In this document: piece by piece, positions 8,455 through 15,814 of the stretch | Layout: each line of letters starts with the position of its first letter | How positions within the stretch are numbered: the first letter of the stretch is position 1 | Assembly (NCBI GenBank): GCA_035255485.1 | Contig: DATEZO010000094.1 | Span: forward strand, 1-64,000 | DNA from: DATEZO01 sp035255485 | GTDB taxonomy: Bacteria > Pseudomonadota > Gammaproteobacteria > Burkholderiales > Burkholderiaceae_D | DNA: 64,000 nucleotides | Direction: 5' to 3' | The notes under the pieces: generated by a model | Database searches by the model: none | Seen by the model: the letters and a program-made list of their open reading frames with translations, nothing else | Told to the model about the DNA's origin: nothing | Translations under genes and position numbers: made by a program

Positions 8455-8925
8455 TTACGCATCCATTTGCGCTTGCAGATAGTTCGGCAGGCCTATCTTG
8501 TCGATCAGTTCGATCTGGGTTTCCAGCCATTCGATATGATCTTCGGTATCGTCCAGTATTTCCTGGAACAGGTCGCGCGAGACATAATCGTGGGCCGTTT
8601 CGCATGCGGCGATGCCGTCCTTGACGGTTTGCTGCGCCATCGTTTCCAGCTTCAGATCGCATTGCAGCATTTCCGGCGTGTTTTCACCAATCATGAGCTT
8701 GTGCAGGGCCTGCAGGTTCGGCAAGGCATCCAGCATCAGGATGCGGTTGATCAGCTTGTCGGCATGCTTCATTTCGCCGATCGATTCCTCATACTCCTTC
8801 TTGCCGATTTTTTCCAGTCCCCAGTGACGGTACATGCGTGCATGCAGGAAATACTGATTGACTGCACTTAGCTCGTTCGTAAGTTGCGCGTTCAGCAGCT
8901 TGATGATGTTTGCGTCGCCTTTCAT
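8455..8925 (-). CDS. bfr: Bacterioferritin
   Basis: A 156-residue heme-containing ferritin that oxidises Fe(II) and stores ferric mineral in a 24-mer shell. The chosen ATG has GAGGTG seven bases upstream and gives MKGDANII, matching the MKGD start of E. coli Bfr; an earlier in-frame ATG at 8988 would add 21 unlike residues. Ferroxidase ligands E18, E51, H54 and the dinuclear-site region near HDYVSRD are conserved, as is Y25. M52, the heme axial ligand, is present, so it is a Bfr and not a non-heme ferritin. It has its own terminator. Confidence 0.95.
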   Translation of the reverse strand: MKGDANIIKLLNAQLTNELSAVNQYFLHARMYRHWGLEKIGKKEYEESIGEMKHADKLINRILMLDALPNLQALHKLMIGENTPEMLQCDLKLETMAQQTVKDGIAACETAHDYVSRDLFQEILDDTEDHIEWLETQIELIDKIGLPNYLQAQMDA

Positions 8926-8973
8926 GAGCACCTCGCTAGTGGTGAAAAAACGAATCGGCTGAATGCAGGATGC

Positions 8974-8989
8974 AATGCGTTTTCGCATT
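8974..8989 (-). promoter_or_regulatory. Inverted repeat upstream of bfr
   Basis: AATGCG-TTTT-CGCATT, a perfect 6-bp inverted repeat, lies 48 bases before the bfr start. It resembles the outer part of the Fur sites nearby but is shorter (16 against 19 bases). It may be an operator of an unknown regulator. Confidence 0.35.
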
Positions 8990-9065
8990 AATAAACAGCC
9001 ATGGGACCATCATAGCGCAGCTTGCCGTTTTTGCCAGAACGCTACCGATTTACCCGAAGCATGCA

Positions 9066-9713
9066 TTACGGCATTGATATCGACCACATGAAACATGCTG
9101 CACCGAACAGGGCCGCAATGCTGCTCATGGCAGCCAGCGTTCGTATCGTATGCAGTTGTGTCCATAGCAGTAGCCCGGTGATCGATAACAGGATCAGGCT
9201 GCCTGCAATCGTATCCGACAAGAGCACCCAGAATGCATTTGCACCGACTGACATGTGCAGCCGCATTAGCGTGCCCAGCGGCGTCGCATCCAGCTGATCG
9301 AGGCGGACAAAGCGATTGCCGACGAAATACTCGGCACTGACGCTGCGGTGCGGGCTTTGCAGCGTGACGCTCCAGCGCTCCGGTTGCAGCACTTCGCGCC
9401 CGGCCCACAGGATATTTCTTGCCGCCTGCGATTTGGCTAGCGGCGGTTGGGCGGGCGCAAACCCGAGTTCCGCCTGCAGCCATTCTGCCATCCGCTGTGG
9501 CGAAGTGAATCCGCCGACCGGTAACGGAAGCTGTACGGTTCTCTGCACGGCTTTGTCGACCGGGATCTTCAGGATTGTCCGATGATTCATCAGGATGCCG
9601 GTCGCACCGAACACCAATCCAAGTATCGCGCCCCACAATCCGACATACAGATGGGTCTTGCGCAACCATGTCAGGAATACCGCTCGCCTGCTACGCTGCC
9701 GGTTAGACAGCAT
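9066..9713 (-). CDS. PepSY-associated membrane protein
   Basis: A 215-residue inner-membrane protein of the PepSY-TM type, commonly encoded beside TonB receptors; some relatives (FoxB, PiuB) work in periplasmic reduction of ferri-siderophores. An N-terminal helix (about 18-40, HLYVGLWGAILGLVFG) is followed by a periplasmic loop of about 120 residues, then helices at about 160-185 and 192-210. Histidines at LRKTHLYVG, MNHRT and RLHMSVG could bind heme or quinone sites. The start is chosen at MLSNRQRS because homology begins there. It overlaps the end of a receptor-leader remnant and lacks a good ribosome site of its own. Confidence 0.75.
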   Translation of the reverse strand: MLSNRQRSRRAVFLTWLRKTHLYVGLWGAILGLVFGATGILMNHRTILKIPVDKAVQRTVQLPLPVGGFTSPQRMAEWLQAELGFAPAQPPLAKSQAARNILWAGREVLQPERWSVTLQSPHRSVSAEYFVGNRFVRLDQLDATPLGTLMRLHMSVGANAFWVLLSDTIAGSLILLSITGLLLWTQLHTIRTLAAMSSIAALFGAACFMWSISMP

Positions 9714-9804
9714 GATGCACCGTGGCCTGCCTTGACGCTGGATGAACGCAGTGCCGAGCGGCACGCGCAAAAAATGTCGCCAGCCGGGATTTTCTGAGTG
9801 CCAT
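9703..9804 (-). pseudogene. Remnant start of a second TonB receptor gene
   Basis: A 33-codon reading begins MALRKSRLATFFARA, closely resembling the receptor start at 5539 (MAFRKTKLALLAALG). The leader before it also matches (repeat copies 5579-5602 and 9843-9866). It has its own AGGA ribosome site, then leaves the receptor sequence after about 12 codons and stops 8 bases inside the PepSY gene. I read it as the stub left when a duplicated receptor was deleted. It may now act as a coupling leader peptide for the PepSY gene. Confidence 0.6.
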
Positions 9805-9842
9805 GTTATTCCTGTCAGTGTAAAAAAACGCTGGCTGGCTAG

Positions 9843-9866
9843 GTCAGAAAGACGCTTGGCTGGCTG
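9843..9866 (-). repeat. Leader repeat copy 2 (upstream of receptor remnant)
   Basis: Second copy of the 24-base segment at 5579-5602, 22 of 24 identical. It lies 38 bases before the remnant start at 9804, as copy 1 lies 39 bases before the receptor start. Confidence 0.75.
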
Positions 9867-9967
9867 TAGGGTCAGTAAAAATCGTTGATAGAAATCCTGC
9901 CTGGCGTTGCATGCGCCAAGCGGATCTTGTATTGCCTGCGCTTGCTGGTTTCCGGGGCCCGTTACCG

Positions 9968-10489
9968 CTACGCCGCATTCAGCAGCGATTGCCCCGGATG
10001 CCAGTCGCACGGCGTCAAGCCGCCTGCCTGCAAGGCTTGCAAGGTACGCAGGGTTTCCTCGGTGGAGCGGCCGACGTTGCTGCTATTGATGGTGACCGAC
10101 TCGATCACGCCTTCCGGATTGACAATGAAGGTAGCACGTTGCGCAAAGCCTTCCGGCGACAAAATGCCGCAGCCTTGCGCCAATTGCCGTGTCAGGTCGC
10201 CGATCAAGGGAAACGCGAGCTTGCCCAAACCGTGTTCGGTCCACGCCTTGTGGCAATGCACGGAATCGACCGATGCACCGAGCACGACCGTGTTGGCTTT
10301 TTCGAATTCGCCATACAGCCGGTTGAAGCCCTGGATCTCGGTTGGACATACGAAAGTGAAATCGAGCGGGTAAAAGAACAGCACCAGCCATTTCCCTTGA
10401 AAATCGGCCAGCTTGAGCGGTGCGAATTCGCCATTCGGCATCAGTGCTTCGCCGCTGAATGCAGGCAATGTCTGTCCTACAGTTAACAT
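9968..10489 (-). CDS. 2-Cys peroxiredoxin (AhpC/TSA family)
   Basis: A 173-residue thiol peroxidase that reduces hydrogen peroxide and organic peroxides. The thioredoxin fold has the peroxidatic cysteine C48 in PLDFTFVCPTE and the resolving cysteine C161 in the C-terminal TPCDWHPG, the typical 2-Cys layout. The ATG is chosen because AAGGAA stands seven bases upstream and the family start MLTVGQTLPAF follows. It sits between bfd and the PepSY/bfr genes on one strand, so it probably guards against peroxide produced around iron release and storage. No ahpF is near; the reductant is unknown. Confidence 0.88.
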   Translation of the reverse strand: MLTVGQTLPAFSGEALMPNGEFAPLKLADFQGKWLVLFFYPLDFTFVCPTEIQGFNRLYGEFEKANTVVLGASVDSVHCHKAWTEHGLGKLAFPLIGDLTRQLAQGCGILSPEGFAQRATFIVNPEGVIESVTINSSNVGRSTEETLRTLQALQAGGLTPCDWHPGQSLLNAA

Positions 10490-10743
10490 GGTATTTCCTT
10501 TCCTTGATGGATTGCCGCGTGTGATGTCCGGTGTTGCCATTTGCGCATCAGTGCACAACTGTCCGACATCAGCAAGCAGTTGGCAGTTCCACCCGGCTGG
10601 CAATGGAGGGCGCCGGAATGCAGGCGGTTGAATTGCAGCCTGTACCTTGCCATTCTTGCGCGGAGTGGGCGAAGCAAGGATCGCTTGCCATGGTTTCCGC
10701 GCAGCTCAATTGCCTGTGCGCAGCCGTTGTATCTGATGTTTGA

Positions 10744-10953
10744 TCAGGCTGCCATCGCTTCGTATTCCAGCATGTTTTCTTGCGCGTTGGCTTCCAGGCA
10801 TTCACGCAATACCTGCCTGGCGCAGGAATTGCATTTGCCGCAACAGGCAGCCACGCCGAGATTGTTGCGCAGTTCCGCCATGCTGGTCATGCCGGCATCC
10901 ACGGCCTGCCGGATCTGGCGATCGGAAACATTGTTGCAGACACAGACAATCAT
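10744..10953 (-). CDS. bfd: Bacterioferritin-associated ferredoxin
   Basis: A 69-residue [2Fe-2S] protein that binds bacterioferritin and donates electrons to release stored iron. The ligand set C4, C6, C38, C41 is present (MIVCVCNNVSD start and ACCGKC in the middle), as in Pseudomonas and E. coli Bfd. It is upstream of the peroxiredoxin, PepSY and bfr genes on the same strand. A Fur-like site lies 224 bases upstream, consistent with the known iron-starvation induction of bfd. Confidence 0.93.
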   Translation of the reverse strand: MIVCVCNNVSDRQIRQAVDAGMTSMAELRNNLGVAACCGKCNSCARQVLRECLEANAQENMLEYEAMAA

Positions 10954-11176
10954 TGAGGCACCTTGCTGCAGTTAAATGAAATCAAACGGTTTAAAAAGCA
11001 ATTTTCCTGATGGATCCTGCATGGCGGATGTTCACTTGCGCCATCGGCAAAACGATGCCTGACGCCTGATTTGCCTGGCCGCTTCCGATAGGGCCGCCAG
11101 ATGCAACGCGGCGGAAATATCGCAGGCAAGACAGGCGGAACCGGAAAAACCATCCATCTGCTTTATCATTTCTGCA

Positions 11177-11195
11177 AATGAGAACAATTCGCATT
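11177..11195 (-). promoter_or_regulatory. Fur-like box upstream of bfd
   Basis: AATGAGAAC-A-ATTCGCATT matches the perfect hemP Fur palindrome at 16 of 19 positions. It is 224 bases before the bfd start, with no convincing gene between, suggesting a long leader or an unannotated small transcript. Confidence 0.65.
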
Positions 11196-11449
11196 CAAAT
11201 TATTGCCCATCTTACCTTGAATTGCAACTCTTTTTTCAAGGGGCGGCATGTTTGGACACGCGACTTTCCAACTGGGTGAGCTTGATCCATCCGGTGATCA
11301 ATTTCCGGTTTGGTTATTTCCGCCGCCCGACAGAATGGCAATAGAAAAGTGCGCACGTCCCAGGCACTCATGTCATGGAGCATGAGCAATTTATGGGGGG
11401 GAGTATAGGAATAAATATAGTTATATGCGCAACAAATACGTGGCATTTC

Positions 11450-11470
11450 AAAAATACAGCAGGGTGTATT
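11450..11470 (-). terminator. Candidate terminator of mnmA
   Basis: On the minus strand, AATACA and TGTATT pair around a six-base loop, and the stem runs into five T. It is about 75 bases past the mnmA stop. The stem is AT-rich and short, so support is modest. Confidence 0.35.
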
Positions 11471-11543
11471 GTAGATTGTAAAATCGGCCGGAGGTGTCGG
11501 CGGCGTTTCATTTCGTCCGCCAACGTGCGGCAGGCGGGCCTCA

Positions 11544-12662
11544 TCATGCCGGTTCGCGCAAAGCTGAGTGTGCTTCGATGATGCCGCCGCCCAAGCAAAC
11601 TTCGCCCTGATACAGTACGGCCGACTGGCCCGGCGTCACCGCCCATTGCAGCTCCGGGAATGCCAGGGAAAATCCGGCTTCCCCGGCCGCCTGGAAATCG
11701 CAAGCGACATCCGCCTGGCGATAACGAGTCTTTGCCGATAACCGGTGCAATCCTTCCGGCGCCCGGCCGGCAATCCAGCTGGCCTGGCTGGCCTGCAAGG
11801 ACGAGGACAGGAGCCACGGATGGTCATGGCCTTGCACGACATGCAGCGTGTTGCTGTCGATATCCTTGCGGGCGACGTACCATGGCTCGCTGTCGCCGGC
11901 GGGAGTCTGGTGCGATTTCAGGCCGCCCAGGCCGATGCCCTTGCGTTGTCCGAGCGTATAAAAGCTCAACCCGACATGCGCGCCGACGGTTTGTCCGTCC
12001 GGGGTTTTCATCGGCCCCGGCTGGTAAGACAGATAACGATTCAGGAATTCGCGGAAAGGACGTTCGCCGATGAAGCAAATGCCGGTCGAGTCCTTCTTTC
12101 TGGCATTCGGCAGCTGCAGTTGTTCGGCAATCCGGCGCACTTCGGTCTTGTTGATTTCACCCAGCGGAAACAGGGTTTTCGACAATTGCGCTTGATTCAG
12201 CCGGTGCAGGAAATAGCTTTGATCCTTGCTGGCGTCGAGCGCTTTCAGCAATTCGAATTGCCCGCCGTTCTGGCGCACCCGCGCATAATGGCCGGTGGCG
12301 ATCAGATCCGCGCCCAGCGTCAGCGCATGGTCGAGAAACGACTTGAACTTGATTTCGGCATTGCACAGCACATCCGGATTGGGTGTGCGGCCGGCCTGGT
12401 ATTCGCGCAGGAATTCGGCGAACACGCGGTCCTTGTATTCGGCGGCGAAGTTGACCGCTTCGATGTCGACGCCGATTACATCGGCCACGCTGGCCGCGTC
12501 GATCCAATCCTGGCGCGAGGAACAGTATTCGGCATCGTCGTCGTCTTCCCAGTTCTTCATGAACAGGCCGATTACGTCATACCCCTGCTCTTTCAGCAGC
12601 CATGCGGAGACCGAGGAATCGACCCCGCCCGACATGCCGATGACGACCTTCCTTTTACGCAT
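11544..12662 (-). CDS. mnmA: tRNA-uridine 2-sulfurtransferase MnmA
   Basis: A 372-residue enzyme that 2-thiolates the wobble uridine of tRNA Lys, Glu and Gln. The ATP-binding PP-loop GMSGGVDSS stands at residue 9. The catalytic cysteine pair lies in VLCNAEIKF (near 102) and STGICFIGE (near 199). NWEDDDDAEYCSSRQD is a typical insert. The gene overlaps the Nudix gene by 8 bases, the same nudJ-mnmA order as in E. coli, so both are one transcript. Confidence 0.95.
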   Translation of the reverse strand: MRKRKVVIGMSGGVDSSVSAWLLKEQGYDVIGLFMKNWEDDDDAEYCSSRQDWIDAASVADVIGVDIEAVNFAAEYKDRVFAEFLREYQAGRTPNPDVLCNAEIKFKSFLDHALTLGADLIATGHYARVRQNGGQFELLKALDASKDQSYFLHRLNQAQLSKTLFPLGEINKTEVRRIAEQLQLPNARKKDSTGICFIGERPFREFLNRYLSYQPGPMKTPDGQTVGAHVGLSFYTLGQRKGIGLGGLKSHQTPAGDSEPWYVARKDIDSNTLHVVQGHDHPWLLSSSLQASQASWIAGRAPEGLHRLSAKTRYRQADVACDFQAAGEAGFSLAFPELQWAVTPGQSAVLYQGEVCLGGGIIEAHSALREPA

Positions 12663-13140
12663 CGGTTGCTCCGATAACGCTTGGATGCGTGTAAATCAGC
12701 GATAGAGGCGCGCGCTTGCCGTTCAGGTAATCTTCCGCGCATTGCAGCACCAGCGGGCTGCGATGCCGGTCGCGGCAGGCGAGCATTTCCGCATGGGTCA
12801 TCCAGACGGTGCGCAGAATGCCTTCATCGAGCGGCAGATCATGCGCGACGCCGAGTTCACCGCAGAAGGTAAAGCGCAAATAGGTGACCTGGGTGCCGGT
12901 GCGGGAGGACAGGTAGCGCGACATGTACATGCCGACCAGGGCGGTCGGCGTGAAATCATGCGCGGTTTCTTCCAGCGTTTCCCGCACCACTGCCTGCAGC
13001 AGCGATTCGTTCGGGTCCAGATGGCCGGCGGGCTGGTTGAAACGAATGCCGTCGCTGGTTTCTTCTTCCACCAGCAGGAATTTGCCATCGCGTTCGATGA
13101 TCGCGGCAACCGTGACGGAAGGTTTCCAGATATCGGTCAT
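12655..13140 (-). CDS. nudJ: Nudix hydrolase, NudJ-type phosphatase
   Basis: A 161-residue Nudix protein. The Nudix box runs from GHLDPNESLLQAV to RETLEETAH near residues 39-62, with Ala/His where many members have Gly. The start TDIWKPSVTVAAIIERDGKFLLVEE type is found in NudJ (YmfB), a nucleoside tri/diphosphatase that also acts on hydroxymethylpyrimidine pyrophosphate in E. coli. Position directly before mnmA, overlapping by 8 bases, supports NudJ over other Nudix families. Substrate here is inferred from the family. Confidence 0.85.
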   Translation of the reverse strand: MTDIWKPSVTVAAIIERDGKFLLVEEETSDGIRFNQPAGHLDPNESLLQAVVRETLEETAHDFTPTALVGMYMSRYLSSRTGTQVTYLRFTFCGELGVAHDLPLDEGILRTVWMTHAEMLACRDRHRSPLVLQCAEDYLNGKRAPLSLIYTHPSVIGATDA

Positions 13141-13764
13141 ATATTCCCTTGAAAATGGGCACTTATTGTACCGTGCGTCATTGCGTCTTGCGCGATTGAC
13201 CGGATGCGCCGGCGGACAGGCTGACAGTACCGCCCGAATGGAATGAGCGTTTCCTGAATACCGGAAAAAGAGACAGAATATTTTGATTCTGATTAATTTT
13301 TTGAATGAATCGTTTGGCGAATCAGCAAAAAAGCGGCAAAATCCACGGCATCAAATCATTTGCTGCTCGTGCATTCAATGAAAATGCATTCATAGGCAAG
13401 CTCACATAATGGGTTTTGCCGGTCAATCAATTACAGGAAGATTGTTCTTGCGCCAAGTTTCCGTGCGGGATTTTCATGTAAGATTCACGTAAGTCTCGCC
13501 AACCTTTGAAGAAACCATGCATACCGGCATATCCATCGGAGCATGGTTCGCCAGGGTTTGGCCTGGCTTGCTGCCATCCTCGAACCCATCGAAAGAGCGT
13601 GCCGGGCTTGTCGGCTTGCCGCACGGTTTGCGGCGGGAGTTGGCGTAAATGGCAAATCGATGCAATTTCAAGGTGCGCTCTCCAATGGAAGATCGGAAAT
13701 GTCGCCGTGACACTGTCATGCGGCGTCAGGAATGTATTGTGTAAAGTGTAAAGAGGAGATGTAC
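13141..13764. other. Intergenic region upstream of panD
   Basis: About 620 bases between divergent nudJ and panD. It is locally AT-rich near 13265-13340. Short readings of 60-80 codons exist on both strands but look random. A small inverted repeat with TGCATTC/GAAATGCA character lies near 13371-13391. I see no recognisable gene. Confidence 0.45.
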
Positions 13765-14124
13765 ATGCAACGTGTAATGCTTCGCGCCAAGATTCACCGA
13801 GTGGCGGTCACCCAGTGCGACCTGAACTATGAAGGTTCATGCGGGATTGATGAAAACCTGCTGGAAGCGGCGGATATTCGCGAATTCGAAAAAATCGAGC
13901 TCTACAACGTCAACAATGGCGAGCGTTTCTCAACCTATGCGATCAAGGGAAAACGCGGCAGCGGGGAAATTTCGCTCAATGGCGCGGCGGCACGTCGTGC
14001 ACATCTTGGCGATCTTCTCATTATCTGCACCTATGCACCGATGAGCGATGCCGAGGTGGAAACCTACCAGCAGAAGATCGTGTTTGTGGATGAAAAGAAT
14101 CAGATCACCGGACTGAAGAAATAA
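13765..14124 (+). CDS. panD: Aspartate 1-decarboxylase
   Basis: A 119-residue pyruvoyl enzyme that makes beta-alanine for pantothenate and CoA. The self-cleavage site G24-S25 is present in NYEGSCGID, where S25 becomes the pyruvoyl group. The ATG is chosen because AGAGGAGA stands just before it and MQRVMLRAKIHR is the family start; an in-frame ATG at 13732 would add 11 residues. No panB or panC is nearby. pntA follows 90 bases downstream on the same strand. Confidence 0.95.
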   Translation: MQRVMLRAKIHRVAVTQCDLNYEGSCGIDENLLEAADIREFEKIELYNVNNGERFSTYAIKGKRGSGEISLNGAAARRAHLGDLLIICTYAPMSDAEVETYQQKIVFVDEKNQITGLKK

Positions 14125-14214
14125 CCGGCAATGCAGTGACCGGCAACGGAGGCGGATGGCAGTGCCGCTCCCGATGGCCACCATGATAATACTAATATGA
14201 CAAGGGAGGAGCGT

Positions 14215-15804
14215 ATGCCTCTAATGATTGGAGTGCCGCGGGAAGTCTTTCCGGGCGAAAAGCGCGTCGCGACCGTACCGGAGGTCGTCGAGAAATTGAT
14301 CAAGCTGGGTTTCCCGGTTGCCGTTGAATCCGGCGCCGGCGACCTGGCAAATTTCGATGACGATTCCTACCGCGCTGTCGGCGCCCAAATCATTGAAGGT
14401 GCAGCCAAGCTGTGGGCAGCATCCGATATCGTTTTCAAGGTGCGCGAGCCGAGTGCGGACGAAGTCGAATTGATGCATGCAGGCCAGACGTTGATCAGCT
14501 TCATCTGGCCCGCTCAGCACCCGGAATTGATGCAACAACTGGCGGCCAAGAAAGCCACCGTGCTGGCCATCGACGCGCTGCCGCGCATGCTGTCCCGCGC
14601 CCAGAAGATGGACGCGTTAACGTCCCAGGCCGGCGTTGCCGGCTACCGCGCCGTCATCGAGGCTGCCAACGCCTTCGGCCGCTTTTTCAACGGCCAGATC
14701 ACTGCTGCGGGCAAGGTGCCGCCGGCCAAGGTCTTTATCGCCGGCGCCGGCGTGGCCGGCCTGGCGGCAATCGGCACTGCAGCCGGTCTGGGCGCGATCG
14801 TGCGCGCCAACGACACCCGTGCCGAAGTGGCCGACCAGGTGGTGTCGCTGGGCGGTGAATTCGTCAAGGTCGATTATGAGGAAGAGGGCTCGGGCGGCGG
14901 CGGTTACGCCAAAGTGATGAGCGAGGGCTTCCAGCAAGCGCAGCGCGAGATGTACGCCAAGCAGGCCAGGGAGGTGGACATCATCATCACCACCGCACTG
15001 ATCCCGGGCAAGCCGGCGCCGAAGCTGATCACCGCCGAGATGGTCAGGAGCATGAAGCCGGGCAGCGTGATCGTCGACATGGCGGCCGAGCGCGGCGGCA
15101 ACTGCGAACTGACCGAGCCCGGCCAGGCAGTCGTGAAGCACGGCGTGACCATCGTCGGCTACACCGACCTGAACTCGCGTCTGGCCAAGCAGTCGTCGAC
15201 GCTGTACGGCACCAACCTGTTCCGCCTCACCGAAGAGCTGTGCAAGACCAAGGATGGCAACATCGACGTCAATATGGAAGACGACGCCATCCGCGGCCTG
15301 ACGGTCATCAAGGACGGCGAGATCACTTGGCCGGCGCCGGCACCCAAGCTGCCGCCGGCCGCTGCCAAGCCAGCCGCCAAACCGGTCGCGCCACCGGCGG
15401 CGAAAGGGCACGGCCATGGCGCGACGGGCGCGCCGGCTTCCGGCAACCGCATCGCGATTCTGTTCGGCGTGGTGGCGATACTGTTCTGGTTCATCGGCGC
15501 TCACGCCCCGGCAGCATTCCTCGGCCATCTGACGGTGTTTGTGCTGGCCTGTTTCGTGGGATACATGGTGGTCTGGAATGTTACGCCGGCCCTGCATACG
15601 CCGCTGATGAGCGTGACCAACGCGATTTCCAGCATCATCGCGATCGGTGCGCTGGTGCAGGTCGCACCGCCGATTGCGGAGGCGATCGAGCGGCCGACGG
15701 ACTGGATCCGCTGGCTGGCGGTGATCGGCATCGTGCTCACCTCGATCAACATGTTCGGCGGTTTCGCCGTGACGCGCCGCATGCTGGCGATGTTCCGCAA
15801 ATAA
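14215..15804 (+). CDS. pntA: NAD(P) transhydrogenase subunit alpha
   Basis: A 529-residue alpha subunit of the proton-translocating transhydrogenase, which uses proton motive force to make NADPH from NADH. Domain I (about 1-380) binds NAD(H), with VFIAGAGVAGLAAIGTA as the dinucleotide fold. A Pro/Ala-rich linker with a GHGHG patch (about 385-410) leads to four membrane helices (about 415-525). The ATG at 14215 directly follows AAGGGAGGA. An in-frame ATG at 14197 is less likely because that ribosome site lies after it. pntB follows after 10 bases. Confidence 0.95.
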   Translation: MPLMIGVPREVFPGEKRVATVPEVVEKLIKLGFPVAVESGAGDLANFDDDSYRAVGAQIIEGAAKLWAASDIVFKVREPSADEVELMHAGQTLISFIWPAQHPELMQQLAAKKATVLAIDALPRMLSRAQKMDALTSQAGVAGYRAVIEAANAFGRFFNGQITAAGKVPPAKVFIAGAGVAGLAAIGTAAGLGAIVRANDTRAEVADQVVSLGGEFVKVDYEEEGSGGGGYAKVMSEGFQQAQREMYAKQAREVDIIITTALIPGKPAPKLITAEMVRSMKPGSVIVDMAAERGGNCELTEPGQAVVKHGVTIVGYTDLNSRLAKQSSTLYGTNLFRLTEELCKTKDGNIDVNMEDDAIRGLTVIKDGEITWPAPAPKLPPAAAKPAAKPVAPPAAKGHGHGATGAPASGNRIAILFGVVAILFWFIGAHAPAAFLGHLTVFVLACFVGYMVVWNVTPALHTPLMSVTNAISSIIAIGALVQVAPPIAEAIERPTDWIRWLAVIGIVLTSINMFGGFAVTRRMLAMFRK

Positions 15805-15814
15805 GGGGCGACAA

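Larger units (their letters stand above)
10954..11543. other. Long intergenic region between bfd and mnmA
   Basis: About 590 bases. It holds a Fur-like site (11177-11195), an AT-rich patch (about 11395-11475) and a weak mnmA terminator candidate. Minus-strand readings of 67 codons inside it have no recognisable homology and one begins inside the Fur site, so I call no gene. A long 5' leader for bfd or a small RNA is possible. Confidence 0.4.

Noticed and set aside
10991..11194. 67-codon minus-strand reading upstream of bfd
   Set aside because: It begins within the Fur-like site and shows no recognisable domain, so a real gene is unlikely.
14617..15597. Minus-strand reading of 326 codons
   Set aside because: Antisense shadow of pntA, rich in Arg, His and Gly as expected from GC-rich codon reversal.
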